This document shows, piece by piece, positions 1-12,290 of a stretch of 48,644 bases of DNA (positions are counted from its first letter, which is position 1; each line of letters opens with the position of its first letter). This DNA comes from Sphaerisporangium melleum. Lineage in GTDB: Bacteria; Actinomycetota; Actinomycetes; Streptosporangiales; Streptosporangiaceae. The notes beneath the pieces were generated by a model that was not told where the DNA came from, searched no databases, and was given only the letters and a program-made list of their open reading frames with translations. Made by a program: the position numbers and the translations under genes. The stretch is taken from positions 56,822 through 105,465 of the forward strand of contig NZ_BMNT01000010.1 of the NCBI RefSeq assembly GCF_014646695.1. Reading direction: 5' to 3'.

Positions 1-151
1 TGTCGTCGATCTGCACGCCGAGGAAGATGATGCGGTCCTCGAACAGCTTGTTGTACGGGCTCATCTCCTTGACGCCGTAGGTCGTGCGCTCGGTGAAGGA
101 CGGCACGACGTAGCGCGCGCTGATCGGGGGCGCGGCGGGGCGGTGCGGCAT
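1..151 (-). CDS. clpP: ATP-dependent Clp protease proteolytic subunit, N-terminal part (second clpP of the pair)
   Basis: Reading leftward from the ATG at 151, the first 50 residues match the N-terminus of actinobacterial ClpP2/ClpP4-type subunits: the segment SARYVVPSFTERTTYGVKEM is followed by YNKLFEDRIIFLGVQIDD. The catalytic Ser, His and Asp lie beyond the window. ClpP forms a barrel peptidase that degrades proteins delivered by Clp ATPases in the cytoplasm. The ATG lies 35 bases after the stop of the upstream clpP, so the two are almost surely co-transcribed and could form a mixed two-ring enzyme, as known for actinobacterial ClpP pairs (inference). A purine-rich ribosome-binding sequence (GAGGAAGGGAG on the minus strand) precedes the start. 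Confidence 0.93.
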   Translation of the reverse strand, partial: MPHRPAAPPISARYVVPSFTERTTYGVKEMSPYNKLFEDRIIFLGVQIDD

Positions 152-186
152 GGTGCTCCCTTCCTCGTCTTCGGTGGTGGTTGAGG

Positions 187-843
187 TCAGGACACCGGGC
201 CGGCGGAGGCGACCAGCGAGGCGCTGCCCACCACCTGGTCGACGAAGCCGTAGTCGCGGGCCTCGGCGGCGGTGAACCACCGGTCGTGGTCGGAGTCGCG
301 CTCGACCTGCTCGACCGTCTGGCCGGTGTGGAAGGCGATGCGCTCGGCGAGCAGCTTCTTGGTGTAGATCATCTGCTCGGCCTGGATCTTGATGTCGGAG
401 GCGGTGCCGCCGATGCCGCCGGAGGGCTGGTGCATCATGACCCGGGTGTGCGGCAGCGCGTACCGCTTGCCCGAGGTGCCGGCGCACAGCAGGAACTGCC
501 CCATCGACGCGGCGAGGCCGATCGCGACGGTTGCCACATCATTTGGGACAAATTGCATGATGTCGTAAATGGCCATGCCGGCGGATACGGAACCGCCCGG
601 GGAATTGATGTAAAGGAAGATATCGCGGTCGGCGTCCTCGGCGGACAGCAGCAGCAGCTCGCCGCAGATGCGGTTGGCTATCTCGTCGTCGACCTCCTTG
701 CCGAGGAAGATGATGCGCTCCCGCAGCAGCCGCTGCTCCAGGGCGTCCACCGGCTGCTGCTGGGGCACCTCGACGGGCTTGGCCCGCATGACGTGCGGCG
801 CGGAGAAGTCGAAGGGGCTCGCCGGGGAAAATGCCGGGTTCAT
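187..843 (-). CDS. clpP: ATP-dependent Clp protease proteolytic subunit
   Basis: A 218-residue ClpP, close to the usual family length plus a short N-terminal extension. The core starts near residue 42 with RIIFLGKEVDDEIANRI. The catalytic triad can be placed: Ser113 in GLAASMGQF, His138 in MMHQPSGG, and Asp187 in the segment before RWF (by spacing to E. coli ClpP). The N-terminal 40 residues are proline-rich and probably a processed propeptide. It is the first gene of a clpP pair and follows clpB by 196 bases. In Streptomyces a second clpP operon (clpP3P4) serves as a back-up to clpP1P2; this pair may be equivalent, but no clpX or clpC is visible to confirm that. The ATG at 843 is preceded by GGAGCAGGTGG on the minus strand. 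Confidence 0.95.
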   Translation of the reverse strand: MNPAFSPASPFDFSAPHVMRAKPVEVPQQQPVDALEQRLLRERIIFLGKEVDDEIANRICGELLLLSAEDADRDIFLYINSPGGSVSAGMAIYDIMQFVPNDVATVAIGLAASMGQFLLCAGTSGKRYALPHTRVMMHQPSGGIGGTASDIKIQAEQMIYTKKLLAERIAFHTGQTVEQVERDSDHDRWFTAAEARDYGFVDQVVGSASLVASAGPVS

Positions 844-972
844 CGTTCGCCACCTGCTCCCGTAATAGGTCGTCCACCCGCCGCGGCGGACGCGGCGGAA
901 TTCACGAACCCAACGGTGCCAGCTCCCGCTTCCCGTTCGACAGACTTTTCACTGTGGGCGTCCGCGACACCC

Positions 973-994
973 GTTCGCTACGCTCCCGGCGAAT
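973..994. promoter_or_regulatory. Candidate operator/promoter region of the clpP pair
   Basis: The 196-base gap between clpB and clpP (844-1039) is long enough for a promoter. It contains the inverted repeat TTCGC (974-978) / GCGAA (989-993) with a 10-base spacer. Known actinobacterial Clp activators of the ClgR/PopR family recognise GTTCGC-type half sites, so this is a possible regulator site, but the spacing does not match the ClgR motif I know. The gap also holds an 11-bp inverted pair, CGGCGGAATTC (893-903) and its complement at 1022-1032. Confidence 0.3.
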
Positions 995-1039
995 CATTCC
1001 GGCCGATATTTCGCTCTGGACGAATTCCGCCGTCGCCCG

Positions 1040-3705
<2,666 letters not shown>

Positions 3706-3724
<19 letters not shown>

Positions 3725-4026
3725 GGCGGCACTCCCGTCGGTCGCGAGTAGCGGCGCAGAGCCGACTCCAGCTCCGCGATGCGGTCGAGCAGGTCCAGCA
3801 CCACGCCGAGCGCGGCGTAGTTGATGGACAGGCCCTCGTGCAGGCGTTCGATGCGGCCGAGCACGGCGAGCTGCGAGGGCGGGAAGCGCAGGTCCTCGTC
3901 GTGGCGGTCCAGCGGCTCCAGCAGGCCGAGGGCGACCAGCCTGCGCACGTGGTCGGGGTGCAGGCCGCCCGCCCGCGCGAACTCCTCCAGCGCGATGCCC
4001 GGCACCCGGATCAGCGCCGTCGTCAC
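3706..4026 (-). CDS. CbpM/MerR-like chaperone modulator
   Basis: A 106-residue protein read from a GTG at 4026. Residues 8-60 look like a MerR-type winged helix ([26 protein letters not shown], here split by reading), followed by a helical segment ([20 protein letters not shown]) typical of CbpM, the modulator of the J-protein CbpA, and of short HspR relatives. It sits 11 bases after the dnaJ/cbpA stop and overlaps the clpB start. Family knowledge: CbpM binds the J domain of CbpA, whereas HspR represses dnaK operons by DNA binding. The protein lacks a clear basic C-terminal tail as found in HspR, so the CbpM role is preferred but not proven. The start was chosen because it gives the shortest gap to dnaJ without overlap. 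Confidence 0.75.
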
Positions 4027-4037
4027 CCGGTCTCCCC

Positions 4038-5021
4038 TCACGCGCGCTCCCTCGGGTTGAAGTGGGACACCGCCGCCAGGCGTTCGAACGCCTCGCGCTC
4101 GGCGTCGGTCAGCGTGCGCGGCACCATGACCCGCGCCTCGGCGTACAGGTCGCCCGGTGTTCCCTTCGGGTCGGGCAGGCCGCGCCCGCGCAGCCGTAGC
4201 CGGCGGCCGGAGGAGGTGCCCGGCGGCACCTTGACCTTCGCCTCGCCGCCGGGGGTGTCGATCGGGACGGTCGCGCCGAGCGCGGCCTCCGAGGGCGTCA
4301 GCGGCAGCGGGACGTGGACGTCGCGCCCGTCGACCTGGTAGCGGGGGTCCACGATACGGACGATCAGGTACAGGTCGCCGGGCCGGCCGCCGTCGGTGCC
4401 GTGGCCGCCCTGGCCGGCGAGCCGGACGCGCTGCCCCTCGGTGACCCCGGCGGGGATCGTCACCTGCAACGTGCGCGTCCCGCCGGCCCCCTGGATGGTG
4501 ATCGGGCGGCGCCCGCCGTGGTACGCCTCGCCGACGTCGAGGGTGATCTCGGCCTCCTGGTCGGCCCCGGGGACCGCGCCCCGGCGCCGCCGGCCCCGGC
4601 CGCCGCCGAACATGCCGCCCAGCAACTCCTCCAGGTCGATGTCCGCACCTGCCTGCTCCGAGGTGAAGCGGAAGCCCCGCCCCTCCCCCGCGGCCCCGGC
4701 TCCGGCGTGCTCCCAGGGGAAGCCACCGGCCGGCCGGCCGGCTCCGGCGCCCGCGCGGGCCCTGCGCCAGGCCTCGGGGTCCACGTCCTCGGGGACCGAG
4801 CGCCAGTCGGCGCCGAACGCGTCGTACCTGCGGCGTTTGGCCGGGTCGGACAGCACGTCGTAGGCCTCGGAGACGTCCTTGAACCTCTCCTCGGCGCCGG
4901 GGTCCTTGTTCACGTCCGGGTGGTAGGCGCGGGCGAGCTTGCGGTAGGCGCGCTGGATCTCGTCCTGGCCGGCCGTCCTCGGCACCCCCAGCACCTGGTA
5001 GAAGTCCCGCCCGGCCATCAC
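4038..5021 (-). CDS. cbpA: DnaJ-family co-chaperone lacking the zinc finger (CbpA type)
   Basis: A 327-residue J protein. The J domain spans residues 5-70 with the HPD motif at 34-36 (RAYHPDVNK). A Gly/Arg-rich linker (about 80-150) follows, then the two C-terminal beta-sandwich substrate-binding domains, with signature segments [19 protein letters not shown] and [19 protein letters not shown]. The four CxxCxGxG zinc repeats of classical DnaJ are absent, so this is a type II J protein. It stimulates DnaK ATPase and delivers clients. The start codon is GTG at 5021, overlapping the grpE stop by four bases (GTGA), with an ATG right after at 5018. The next gene encodes the matching CbpM-like modulator. 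Confidence 0.93.
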   Translation of the reverse strand: MMAGRDFYQVLGVPRTAGQDEIQRAYRKLARAYHPDVNKDPGAEERFKDVSEAYDVLSDPAKRRRYDAFGADWRSVPEDVDPEAWRRARAGAGAGRPAGGFPWEHAGAGAAGEGRGFRFTSEQAGADIDLEELLGGMFGGGRGRRRRGAVPGADQEAEITLDVGEAYHGGRRPITIQGAGGTRTLQVTIPAGVTEGQRVRLAGQGGHGTDGGRPGDLYLIVRIVDPRYQVDGRDVHVPLPLTPSEAALGATVPIDTPGGEAKVKVPPGTSSGRRLRLRGRGLPDPKGTPGDLYAEARVMVPRTLTDAEREAFERLAAVSHFNPRERA

Positions 5022-5731
5022 CGCGCCGATCCGGGAGGCGCACCTCGCTCGTCCTGCTCGGCCGGCTCCGCCTCCTCGGCCTGCCGTTCGGCCTGCTCGG
5101 TCAACTCGCCCAGATCCGCTTGCTCGACCCGTTCGGCCTGCTCGCCCAGATCGGCCTGCTCGGTCAGCTCGCCGAGGTCGGCCTGCTCGACCCGTTCGAC
5201 CGGCTCCACCGGCGCCTGTTCCGGGGTCATGGCGACGATCACCGCCGCCGGGCGGAGCTGGTGGTCGGCGTCGCCGTACCCCGGCCGCACCACCCCGGCC
5301 ACGGTGCCCGCCGGGAGCTCCGGGTCGGCCACCGTGCCCACCGCCTCGTGGTGGACCGGGTCGAACGGCACGCCGAGCTCCTCGTGCCGGGGGAACCCCA
5401 GCCGGGCCAGCGTGGAAACCGCCTGGTCCCGCACCGCGCGCACCCCCTCGACCACACTGCCCGCCTCGGCGTCGGCGTGCCGCAGGGCGAGGTCCAGGTT
5501 GTCGACGACCGGCAGCACCTCCCGCACCGTTCGCGCCCGCTCGTCGGCGCGGATGCGCTCGGCGTCCCGCGCGACGCGCTTGCGCAGGTTGTCCAGCTCG
5601 GCCGCGGACCGCAGCCAGCGGTCCTCCAGCTCGGCGAGCTTCACCTCCATGTCCTGCACCGCGTCGTCGGCCTGCGGCCCGTACGACCCGTCGGCGGGCC
5701 CGGCCGATGGTGTGCCGCGTTCCTCGACCAT
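5018..5731 (-). CDS. grpE: Nucleotide exchange factor GrpE with a repetitive acidic tail
   Basis: A 237-residue GrpE, the ADP/ATP exchange factor of DnaK. The coiled-coil dimerisation helix covers about residues 25-75 ([20 protein letters not shown], then NLRKR), followed by the beta domain with the conserved segments [16 protein letters not shown] and HHEAVGTV. The ATG at 5731 is preceded by GGGAGGAGGGAC on the minus strand, which decides this start; the same frame stays open upstream to just behind the dnaK stop, but that extension is Arg/Gly/Pro-rich and not GrpE-like. The last 67 residues are an unusual Glu/Gln/Ala-rich tail with near-exact repeats of [14 protein letters not shown] 204-base gap separates it from dnaK. 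Confidence 0.93.
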   Translation of the reverse strand: MVEERGTPSAGPADGSYGPQADDAVQDMEVKLAELEDRWLRSAAELDNLRKRVARDAERIRADERARTVREVLPVVDNLDLALRHADAEAGSVVEGVRAVRDQAVSTLARLGFPRHEELGVPFDPVHHEAVGTVADPELPAGTVAGVVRPGYGDADHQLRPAAVIVAMTPEQAPVEPVERVEQADLGELTEQADLGEQAERVEQADLGELTEQAERQAEEAEPAEQDERGAPPGSAR

Positions 5732-5935
5732 GTCCCTCCTCCCGTTCGATCCGCCCCGGACCCCGGTGGCGGCCCGGCTCCCCCGGCCGGCCCGGCGTCC
5801 GTGCCGCCGGACCGCCGGACCGCCGGACCGCGTCCCCGCGGCCACCTGCCGGCCCACGTCGGGTTCCGCCGACCTGGGTTGCGGCCTCGTTCCGCGTACC
5901 GGGGTCCCGTCCGGTGCCGCCAGGGCGGACACCGT

Positions 5936-7849
5936 TCAGTCCGAGGTGGTGAACTCCGCGTCGATGACGTCCTCACCGCCCGCCTTGCGGCCCTGCCCGG
6001 CCCCCTGGGTGGCGGACGGCCCGGCGCCCGGTTCCGCGCCCGCCGGCTCCTGCCGCGCCGACACGCCGGCCAGGCCGTGGTAGACCTGCTGCAGCTCCGC
6101 GATCAGATCGCGCAGGCGCTCGACCGGGGCCTCCTCCCGGACCGCCCGCCGCGCGTCGCCGACGAGCTGCTCGGCCCGGGCCTTCTCGTGCACCGGCACC
6201 GCCTCGCCCAGCTCGCCGAGCCGGCGTTCGGCCTGGTAGGCGACCGCGTCCAGCTCGTTGCGCAGGTCGATCGTCTCGCGCACCCTGACGTCCTCGGCGC
6301 GGTGCCGCTCGGCGTCCTGCACCATGCGCTCGATCTCGCTCTTGTCCAGGTTGGAGCTCTCGCTGATCGTGATGCGCTGCTCGGCCTGGGTCTCCTTGTC
6401 CTTGGCGGTGACGTTCAGGATGCCGTTGGCGTCCACGTCGAAGGTCACCTCGATCTGCGGCACGCCGCGCGGCGCCGGGCGGATGTTCTCCAGCCGGAAC
6501 CGGCCGAGGGCACGGTTGTCCGCCGCCCGCTCCCGCTCCCCCTGCAGCACCACCACGTCCACGGCGCTCTGCTCGTCCTCGGCCGTGCTGAAGGTCTCGG
6601 TGCGGCGGGCCGGGATGGTGGTGTTGCGCTCCAGCACCTTGGTCATCACCCCGCCCAGGGTCTCGATGCCCAGCGACAGCGGCGTGACGTCCAGCAGCAG
6701 TACGTCCCTGACCTCGCCCTTGAGCACACCGGCCTGGACCGCCGCCCCGTCGGCCACCACCTCGTCGGGGTTGACCGTCATGTTGGGCTCCTTGCCGCCG
6801 GTCAGGCGGCGCACCAGGCTCTGCACGGCCGGGATGCGCGTGGAACCGCCGACCAGGATGACCTCGTCCAGGTCGTCGGCCGACAGCTTGGCGTCCTCCA
6901 TGGCGCGCCGCACCGGCTCCATCGTCCGCTCCACCAGGTCCCTGGTGATCTCGTCGAACGTGGAGCGCATCAGCGTGGTGTTCAGGTGCTTGGGCCCGTT
7001 GGCGTCGGCGGTGATGAACGGGAGGCTGACCGTCGTCTGGGTCACCGACGACAGCTCGACCTTGGCCTTCTCGGCGGCCTCGAACAGCCGCTGCAGGGCC
7101 TGCGGGTCGCGCCGCAGGTCGATGCCGGTCTGGTTCTGGAACTCCTCGGCCAGGTGGTCGACGATCCGGCGGTCGAAGTCGTCGCCGCCCAGGTGGGTGT
7201 CACCGGAGGTGGACCTGACCTCGATGACGCCCTCGCCGATGTCCAGGATGCTCACGTCGAAGGTGCCGCCACCGAGGTCGAACACCATCACCGTCTCGCT
7301 GCCCTTCTTGTCCAGGCCATAGGCGAGGGCGGCGGCGGTCGGCTCGTTGATGATCCGCATGACCTCGAGGCCCGCGATGCGTCCCGCGTCCCGGGTGGCG
7401 TGCCGCTGTGCGTCGTTGAAGTAGGCCGGCACGGTGATCACCGCCTCGGTGATCTTCTCGCCGAGGAACTTCGCGGCGTCCGCGACCAGCTTGCGCAGCA
7501 CCAGGGCGGAGATCTCCTCCGGCGCGTACAGCTTGTCCCTGACCTTGAAGCGCACGGCGTCGTCCGGGCCGGGCACCACGTCGAACGACACGGCGTTGAT
7601 CTCGCTCTGCACCTCGTCGTACCGGCGGCCGATGAACCGCTTCACGGAGTAGAGCGTGCCTTTGGGGTTGAGGATGGCCTGCCGCCGCGCGAGCTGCCCG
7701 ACGAGCCGCTCCCCGGTGTCGGTGAAGGCGACCGCCGACGGGGTGGTCCGCTGCCCTTCGGCGTTCGGGATGACTACCGGCTGGCCGTCCTCGGTGGTGG
7801 CGATGACGGAGTTGGTCGTCCCGAGGTCGATGCCGACTGCCTTGGCCAT
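5936..7849 (-). CDS. dnaK: Molecular chaperone DnaK (Hsp70)
   Basis: A 637-residue Hsp70 chaperone. The nucleotide-binding domain (residues 1-370) opens with [11 protein letters not shown] and includes AYFNDAQR, the phosphate-2 loop [12 protein letters not shown] and [10 protein letters not shown]. The conserved linker [13 protein letters not shown] leads to the substrate-binding beta domain and the helical lid (about 490-600), ending in a Gly/Ala-rich tail with EDVIDAEF. It holds unfolded proteins in the cytoplasm and is cycled by the J protein and GrpE encoded next. The ATG at 7849 has CGGGAGGCGGAA on the minus strand in front of it. Classical HspR (HAIR) sites were not found upstream; instead a perfect inverted repeat lies 28-66 bases ahead of the start. 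It may be a second, accessory dnaK locus, since the J protein here is of the CbpA type. Confidence 0.97.
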   Translation of the reverse strand: MAKAVGIDLGTTNSVIATTEDGQPVVIPNAEGQRTTPSAVAFTDTGERLVGQLARRQAILNPKGTLYSVKRFIGRRYDEVQSEINAVSFDVVPGPDDAVRFKVRDKLYAPEEISALVLRKLVADAAKFLGEKITEAVITVPAYFNDAQRHATRDAGRIAGLEVMRIINEPTAAALAYGLDKKGSETVMVFDLGGGTFDVSILDIGEGVIEVRSTSGDTHLGGDDFDRRIVDHLAEEFQNQTGIDLRRDPQALQRLFEAAEKAKVELSSVTQTTVSLPFITADANGPKHLNTTLMRSTFDEITRDLVERTMEPVRRAMEDAKLSADDLDEVILVGGSTRIPAVQSLVRRLTGGKEPNMTVNPDEVVADGAAVQAGVLKGEVRDVLLLDVTPLSLGIETLGGVMTKVLERNTTIPARRTETFSTAEDEQSAVDVVVLQGERERAADNRALGRFRLENIRPAPRGVPQIEVTFDVDANGILNVTAKDKETQAEQRITISESSNLDKSEIERMVQDAERHRAEDVRVRETIDLRNELDAVAYQAERRLGELGEAVPVHEKARAEQLVGDARRAVREEAPVERLRDLIAELQQVYHGLAGVSARQEPAGAEPGAGPSATQGAGQGRKAGGEDVIDAEFTTSD

Positions 7850-7876
7850 TTCCGCCTCCCGGAGTCGCGGGCTGGC

Positions 7877-7915
7877 GGCGTGCACGCTGACGCGCCGATG
7901 CGCAGCGTGCACGCC
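7877..7915. promoter_or_regulatory. Perfect 13-bp inverted repeat upstream of dnaK
   Basis: GGCGTGCACGCTG (7877-7889) is matched exactly by CAGCGTGCACGCC (7903-7915) with a 13-base spacer. Each arm also holds the palindrome GTGCAC. It lies 28-66 bases before the dnaK start and about 170 bases from the divergent LAL regulator. It could be a dimeric operator (half-site spacing of 26 bases) or a hairpin in the dnaK leader RNA. It does not resemble the HspR or CIRCE element. Confidence 0.55.
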
Positions 7916-8086
7916 CACACAACCGACCCTTTCCAGCCCGGCGGCGGTCCACATCCTCAATCCGGCTAGTTCGGGACGGGTCCTTGGAGGGGACGCCCCG
8001 GAATCACGTCCAGGCCCCTTGTGTACCGTGAAAAGAGGAAAAGCGCTGGTAGAGCAGGGTGAGGCGCGGGGCGTCGCGGGGGAGTG

Positions 8087-11000
8087 ATGCGCGGACGCGA
8101 GCCCGAGTGGCACATCGTCAACCGGCTGCTGCGCGCGGCCGAGCACGGGGGCGGCGGCACGCTCCTGATCGAAGGCGAGCCGGGGGCGGGCAAGAGCCTG
8201 CTGCTCGCCGAGGCCGCCGCACAGGCCGCCAGGCAGGGTTTCCTGCTGGCCGTCGCCGGGGCGACCGGCGCCGCGACGCACCCCGAGCGGGACGAGACGC
8301 CCGGCGGTGACGCACGGCCCGAGGCCGCGGACCCCCGGGCGCGGGCGCTGCGCCGGCTGCGCGCCCGGTTGAGCCGCGGCACGGCGGACCACCCGGTGCT
8401 GGTGGGCCTGGACGACCTGCAGTGCGCCGACGCCGCCACCCTGGCCGCGCTGCGCACCCTGCACGCGCGGCTCGGCGCGTCCCGGGCGGTGTGGCTGCTG
8501 TCCCGGTCGGTCACCCCGGCCGGGTACACCTGCCGGACCGCTTCCGGTGCGGGGTGGCCGGCCCGGCGGCAGGCCGGGACCGGCGGCGGCTCGCCGTCCC
8601 GGACGTGGGCCGCCGAGGGCAGCGACCACCTGTTCCGCAGCCTGGAGCGGCAGGGCGCGGTCCGGTTGCCGCTGCGCCCCCTGGCCGAGGAGGCGGTGGC
8701 CGCGGTGGCCGCCGACGTGCTGGGCGCGGTGCCGAGGCCCGACCTGCTGGCCGGCGCGGCGGGCGCGGGCGGGAACCCGTTCCTGCTGGTGGAGCTGCTC
8801 AACGGGCTGCGCGAGGAGGGCGCGGTCGAGATCCACGGCGGCCGGGCCGGGCTCACCCGCCCGCCGGAGCCGCCGCGACGGGTGCGGGCCCTGGTGCGCT
8901 CGCGCCTTTGCGCGCTCAGCCGGGAGGCGCGGCAGCTCGTCGAGGTGTCCGCGGTGCTCGGCAGGCGGTTCTCCCCCGAGGACGCCGCCGAGCTGGTCGG
9001 CACGACCCCCGCGGCGCTGCTGCCCGCCGTCGAGGAGGCACTGGACGCCGGGCTGGTGACGGCCACCGACGACACCCTGGAGTTCCGGCACGAGCTGGTC
9101 TGGCGGGCCGTGGTCGCCGAACTGCCGCCGCCGATGCGGCACGCGCTGCACCATCAGATCGGCCGCATCCTGCTCGGCCGGGGCGGCGCCCCCGCGCGCG
9201 CCGCCGGGCACCTGATCGAGGGCACCCGGCCCGGCGACACCCGCACCCTGGCCGACCTCGACCACGCCATCACCGAGGTCCTCGCCACCACGCCGGACGC
9301 CGCCGCCGACCTCGCCGTCCTCGCCGTCGAGCTGAGCGACCCCGCCGACCCGGGACGGCCCGCGCGACTGCTCACCGCGGTCGAGGCCACCACGCGGGCC
9401 GGCCGGCTCGCCGAGGCCGAACGGCTGGCGCGCTCGGCACGCCCCCACTCACTGCCCGCCCCTCTCCTCGCCGAGCTGCACTGCGCGCTCTCCGGCGTCC
9501 TGCTGCTGCGCGGACGCGCCGCCGAGGCGGTCACCGCGGCGCGCGGCGCGCTGCGCGAGCCCGGCACACCGCCCCCGCCCCACCGCCCCGGCCCGCCCTC
9601 GCCGCCGTACCGGCCCGACTCGCGGGAGTCGTCACCCGGGTCGTCCGTGCCGTTGCGCGACCGTGCCACCGAGGCCCTGCTGTACGCCCTGGCGGCCCTT
9701 CCCGACCACGAAGCAGCCGAACGCGAGGCCCACCACGTACTGCGCACCTGCGGCATCGCCTCGGACGCCCGGCCGCGCGGCGAAACGGACGCCGGACGGC
9801 ACAGCGGACCGGCGAGCGGCGAGCCGCAAGGCCGGACGAACACCGGACACCGCGACGAGCACGACACCGGAACACACCCCGGCGCGGGCGCCGGGACGGC
9901 CGTCGTCCGGCAGTTCGATGGGCTCGGCGCCGGGTACGGCGAGGTCGCGGTGAGCGCGGCGCTGGCGGTGCTCGGGGCGGTCGCCTGGAGCGGCGGGCGG
10001 CCGGACGAGGGGCTGCGGCGGGCCTGGGAGTCCGTACACCGGGCACCGGCCGGGCGCAGTGCGCGGCCCCGGCTCGCGCTGGCCGCGACGCTGCTCGACG
10101 CCGGGCGACCGGACGAGGCGCGGGCCGTACTGCGCGAGGCCGCGGAGGAGATCGAGGCGCTCGGCCACCTCGCGTGGGCGCCCGCCCCCGCCGTGCTGAC
10201 CGCGCGGGCCGAGCTGGCCTGCGGACGGCTCGCGGAGGCGACGGGGCACGCACAGGCCGCGCTCGACCTCGCCGAGGCCACCGGCGCCCGGCTGTTCGTC
10301 CCGGACGCCGCGTCCGTGCTGGCGACCGCCGCCCTGCGCCGCGGCGACATCCGCTCGGCCGCCCGGCACGCCGAGACCGCCCTCGCCGCGGACTCCCCGT
10401 GCGGTCCCGGCGCGCCGGAGGATCCGCCGGGCCGGTCACCCCGGCGCCCCACCTCCGCGTCCGTACGGGCCGCGCTGGTGGCGGTCCAGGTGACCGAGGC
10501 GGCGGCCGGCCCGCACGCGGCCATGGCCCAGGCCGCCCCGCTGTACGCCGCACTGCGCGAGGGCGGCGCACGGGCGCGGGCCGTCCTGGCCGGTGAGCCC
10601 GGCGCCGCGCCATGGCTCCTGCGCCTGGCCCTGACGGCCGGGGACCGCCGCACCGCCGAGCTGGTGGCCGCCGCCGCCGAGGACCTCGCGAGGCTCGTCC
10701 CCGAGTCGCCCGCATCTCGGGCGGCGGCCGTGCACGCGCGCGGACTGCTGGACGGGGACGCCGCCGCGCTGGGCCTCGTCGCCGCGCGTGGCAGCGACCC
10801 CTGGGCGCGCGCGTCCGCCGCCGAGGACCTCGGGCAGGCGCCTGCGGCCGGGGACGACGGCCACCGGGCATGCGTACGGGCGCTGGAGGAGGCGCTGGCC
10901 GGCTACGAGCGCTGCGGGGCGGCCCGGGACGCCGGCCGGATACGCCACAGGCTGCGCCGGCTCGGGGTGCGGCACCGGCACTGGGCGACCGCCGACCGGC

Positions 11001-11254
11001 CGGCGTGCGGCTGGGCCAGCCTGACCGACACCGAGCGGACGGTCTCGCTGCTCGTCGCCCAGGGGCTGACCAACCGCCAGGTCGCCGGGCAGATGTTCCT
11101 CAGCGCGCACACGGTGGCCTTCCACCTTCGCCAGACCTTCCGCAAGCTGGGCATCGGCTCACGCGTGGAGCTCACCCGGCTCGTCCTGGAACGCCGTCAC
11201 GACGCCACCCCGCCCGACGGCCGCCGAGACACATCGGACCGTCCAGGGATGTGA
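8087..11254 (+). CDS. LuxR-family ATPase transcriptional regulator (LAL type)
   Basis: A regulator of about 1055 residues, the usual size for the LAL family. An AAA-type ATPase domain leads, with Walker [10 protein letters not shown] near residue 30 and Walker [13 protein letters not shown] near 105. A long helical TPR-like centre follows, and the C-terminal LuxR helix-turn-helix covers about the last 65 residues ([20 protein letters not shown], then [17 protein letters not shown]). Residues about 480-620 contain Pro/Gly/Arg-rich stretches that look like disordered insertions. GTG at 8084 and ATG at 8087 are both possible starts behind GGGGGAG. It is transcribed divergently from the dnaK operon and may control it, itself, or both (inference). 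The triggering ligand cannot be told from sequence. Confidence 0.88.
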   Translation: MRGREPEWHIVNRLLRAAEHGGGGTLLIEGEPGAGKSLLLAEAAAQAARQGFLLAVAGATGAATHPERDETPGGDARPEAADPRARALRRLRARLSRGTADHPVLVGLDDLQCADAATLAALRTLHARLGASRAVWLLSRSVTPAGYTCRTASGAGWPARRQAGTGGGSPSRTWAAEGSDHLFRSLERQGAVRLPLRPLAEEAVAAVAADVLGAVPRPDLLAGAAGAGGNPFLLVELLNGLREEGAVEIHGGRAGLTRPPEPPRRVRALVRSRLCALSREARQLVEVSAVLGRRFSPEDAAELVGTTPAALLPAVEEALDAGLVTATDDTLEFRHELVWRAVVAELPPPMRHALHHQIGRILLGRGGAPARAAGHLIEGTRPGDTRTLADLDHAITEVLATTPDAAADLAVLAVELSDPADPGRPARLLTAVEATTRAGRLAEAERLARSARPHSLPAPLLAELHCALSGVLLLRGRAAEAVTAARGALREPGTPPPPHRPGPPSPPYRPDSRESSPGSSVPLRDRATEALLYALAALPDHEAAEREAHHVLRTCGIASDARPRGETDAGRHSGPASGEPQGRTNTGHRDEHDTGTHPGAGAGTAVVRQFDGLGAGYGEVAVSAALAVLGAVAWSGGRPDEGLRRAWESVHRAPAGRSARPRLALAATLLDAGRPDEARAVLREAAEEIEALGHLAWAPAPAVLTARAELACGRLAEATGHAQAALDLAEATGARLFVPDAASVLATAALRRGDIRSAARHAETALAADSPCGPGAPEDPPGRSPRRPTSASVRAALVAVQVTEAAAGPHAAMAQAAPLYAALREGGARARAVLAGEPGAAPWLLRLALTAGDRRTAELVAAAAEDLARLVPESPASRAAAVHARGLLDGDAAALGLVAARGSDPWARASAAEDLGQAPAAGDDGHRACVRALEEALAGYERCGAARDAGRIRHRLRRLGVRHRHWATADRPACGWASLTDTERTVSLLVAQGLTNRQVAGQMFLSAHTVAFHLRQTFRKLGIGSRVELTRLVLERRHDATPPDGRRDTSDRPGM

Positions 11255-11460
11255 ACGCCCACCGGGGCACGCCGACCTTGAGGCCGGAACGCCGTGCAAG
11301 GACGTCTGCACGAGGCGCCCGCCGGCCCACCCCTCCGATGATTGCCGTTTCCGGTGCTCAGTGAGGGCGTGCCGGCGTGCCCGGCGCGGGATCGCCCGGG
11401 AGAAGGCCGTCAGGCGGCCGGGGATTCGGGTGCCCGCCGGGGGGCCGGTGCGTTTCAATA

Positions 11461-11496
11461 GGGGTCACCGGGGACGCAGGGGTGACCGGGGACGCG
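11461..11496. repeat. Two tandem 18-bp repeats in the LAL-ATPase intergenic region
   Basis: GGGGTCACCGGGGACGCA (11461-11478) is followed directly by GGGGTGACCGGGGACGCG (11479-11496), two mismatches apart. It lies in the 261-base convergent gap 11255-11515, which otherwise shows no gene or clear terminator. Confidence 0.6.
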
Positions 11497-11515
11497 GGCC
11501 GCACGGAGGCGGGCT

Positions 11516-12025
11516 TCAGGCGGAGGCGCGGGTCTGGTGGTAGGCCAGAGGGGTGGCGAAGGGAGCGGTGAAGGCGGCCCAGACGAGCTTGCCGTGGCCT
11601 TGGTTCACCCGCCAGCCCCACGAGCAGCTCAGGCTCTCCACCAGGTGCAGGCCACGGCCGCTCTCGGCGAAGTGGTCGGCCCGGGTGATCACGGGCGGCA
11701 GGTCATGCGGGTCGTAGACGGCGCAGACGAGATGGGAGGCGCGATGCAGCAGCCGGAGCCGGGTGGGCTCCCCCGCGTGCCGCATGGCGTTGGTCACCAG
11801 CTCGGAGACCACCACGCGGATCTCGTACGCCAGCTCGTCCAGGCCCCAGTTGTTCAGCGTGGCGACGGTGAAGTCCCGCGCGACCTTTACGGTCGCGCCG
11901 CTGTGACCGAGCCCGCCCAGTTCGGCGCCGAAGGGCTCCCAGGAGTCTCCCTCGACTGCGGGCAGCAGCCACCAGGGAGCCTCACCCCGGACTACGGACT
12001 GCCGGCCTACCTGGTGTGCGGTCAT
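11516..12025 (-). CDS. ATP-binding (RsbW-like, HATPase) regulatory protein
   Basis: A 169-residue protein of the anti-sigma-factor-like serine kinase group. The histidine-kinase-type ATPase fold is seen in the N box VVSELVTNAMRHA (about residues 80-92) and the G-box-like segment SGRGLHLVESLS. The N-terminal 45 residues are not conserved. The ATG at 12025 is preferred because GAGGACC lies 6 bases before it; a GTG at 12037 is the alternative. Such single-domain ATPases are abundant in actinomycetes and often sit next to DUF5753 XRE regulators, as here (the regulator starts at 12291, divergent). Known relatives act by binding sigma or anti-anti-sigma partners; the partner here is unknown. Confidence 0.85.
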   Translation of the reverse strand: MTAHQVGRQSVVRGEAPWWLLPAVEGDSWEPFGAELGGLGHSGATVKVARDFTVATLNNWGLDELAYEIRVVVSELVTNAMRHAGEPTRLRLLHRASHLVCAVYDPHDLPPVITRADHFAESGRGLHLVESLSCSWGWRVNQGHGKLVWAAFTAPFATPLAYHQTRASA

Positions 12026-12290
12026 CGAGGTCCTCACTGTGTCGCGGCCGGTCAGACGGCCCTGACATGACGGGGCAAGTCAATCTTTCTTCACGACACG
12101 TTCCGATGCAAGTACGGATGCACGTGCAAATCCCACTTTTCTCAAGAAAGTCGGACTTATGACCACCAATGACCGTTTTTGACGAAAGCGACGGTCGAAA
12201 ACCTCCGACCCCTTTCGCCCGGTGTACGAGCATGACTCAGGGATGAGACACTGTCGGCTGCTCATTCATCCGTGGCTCCAGGGAGCTCGC
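12026..12290. promoter_or_regulatory. Divergent promoter region between ATPase and XRE regulator genes
   Basis: This 265-base stretch is clearly richer in A/T than its surroundings and probably carries promoters for both flanking genes. It contains a direct repeat GATGCA at 12114 and 12127 (TCCGATGCAAGTACG, GATGCACGTGCAAAT), A/T tracts (CTTTTCTCAAGAAAG near 12137) and a TTGACG at 12179 that may be a -35 box. No ORF of credible coding quality is present. Confidence 0.45.

Noticed and set aside
893-1032. 11-bp inverted pair CGGCGGAATTC around the clpP promoter
   Set aside because: The arms are 118 bases apart and made of words common in GC-rich DNA; no reason to assign a function.
5732-5932. 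N-terminal extension of GrpE to 5932
   Set aside because: The stretch is Arg/Gly/Pro-rich, has no ribosome-binding site and is not GrpE-like, while ATG 5731 has GGGAGGAGG before it.
4314-7969. Long open frames on the plus strand across the dnaK-grpE-dnaJ genes
   Set aside because: They are antisense shadows of well-recognised chaperone genes and have no family motifs; long open frames on the opposite strand are normal at this GC content.
7850-8086. HspR (HAIR) or CIRCE element before dnaK
   Set aside because: I searched for CTTGAGT-N7-ACTCAAG and TTAGCACTC-type repeats; only partial words such as CTCAA were found, without the partner arm.
7850-9448. In-frame extension of dnaK far upstream (to 9448)
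   Set aside because: The added part is antisense to the LAL regulator; DnaK starts at 7849 with a good ribosome-binding site and the universal N-terminus.
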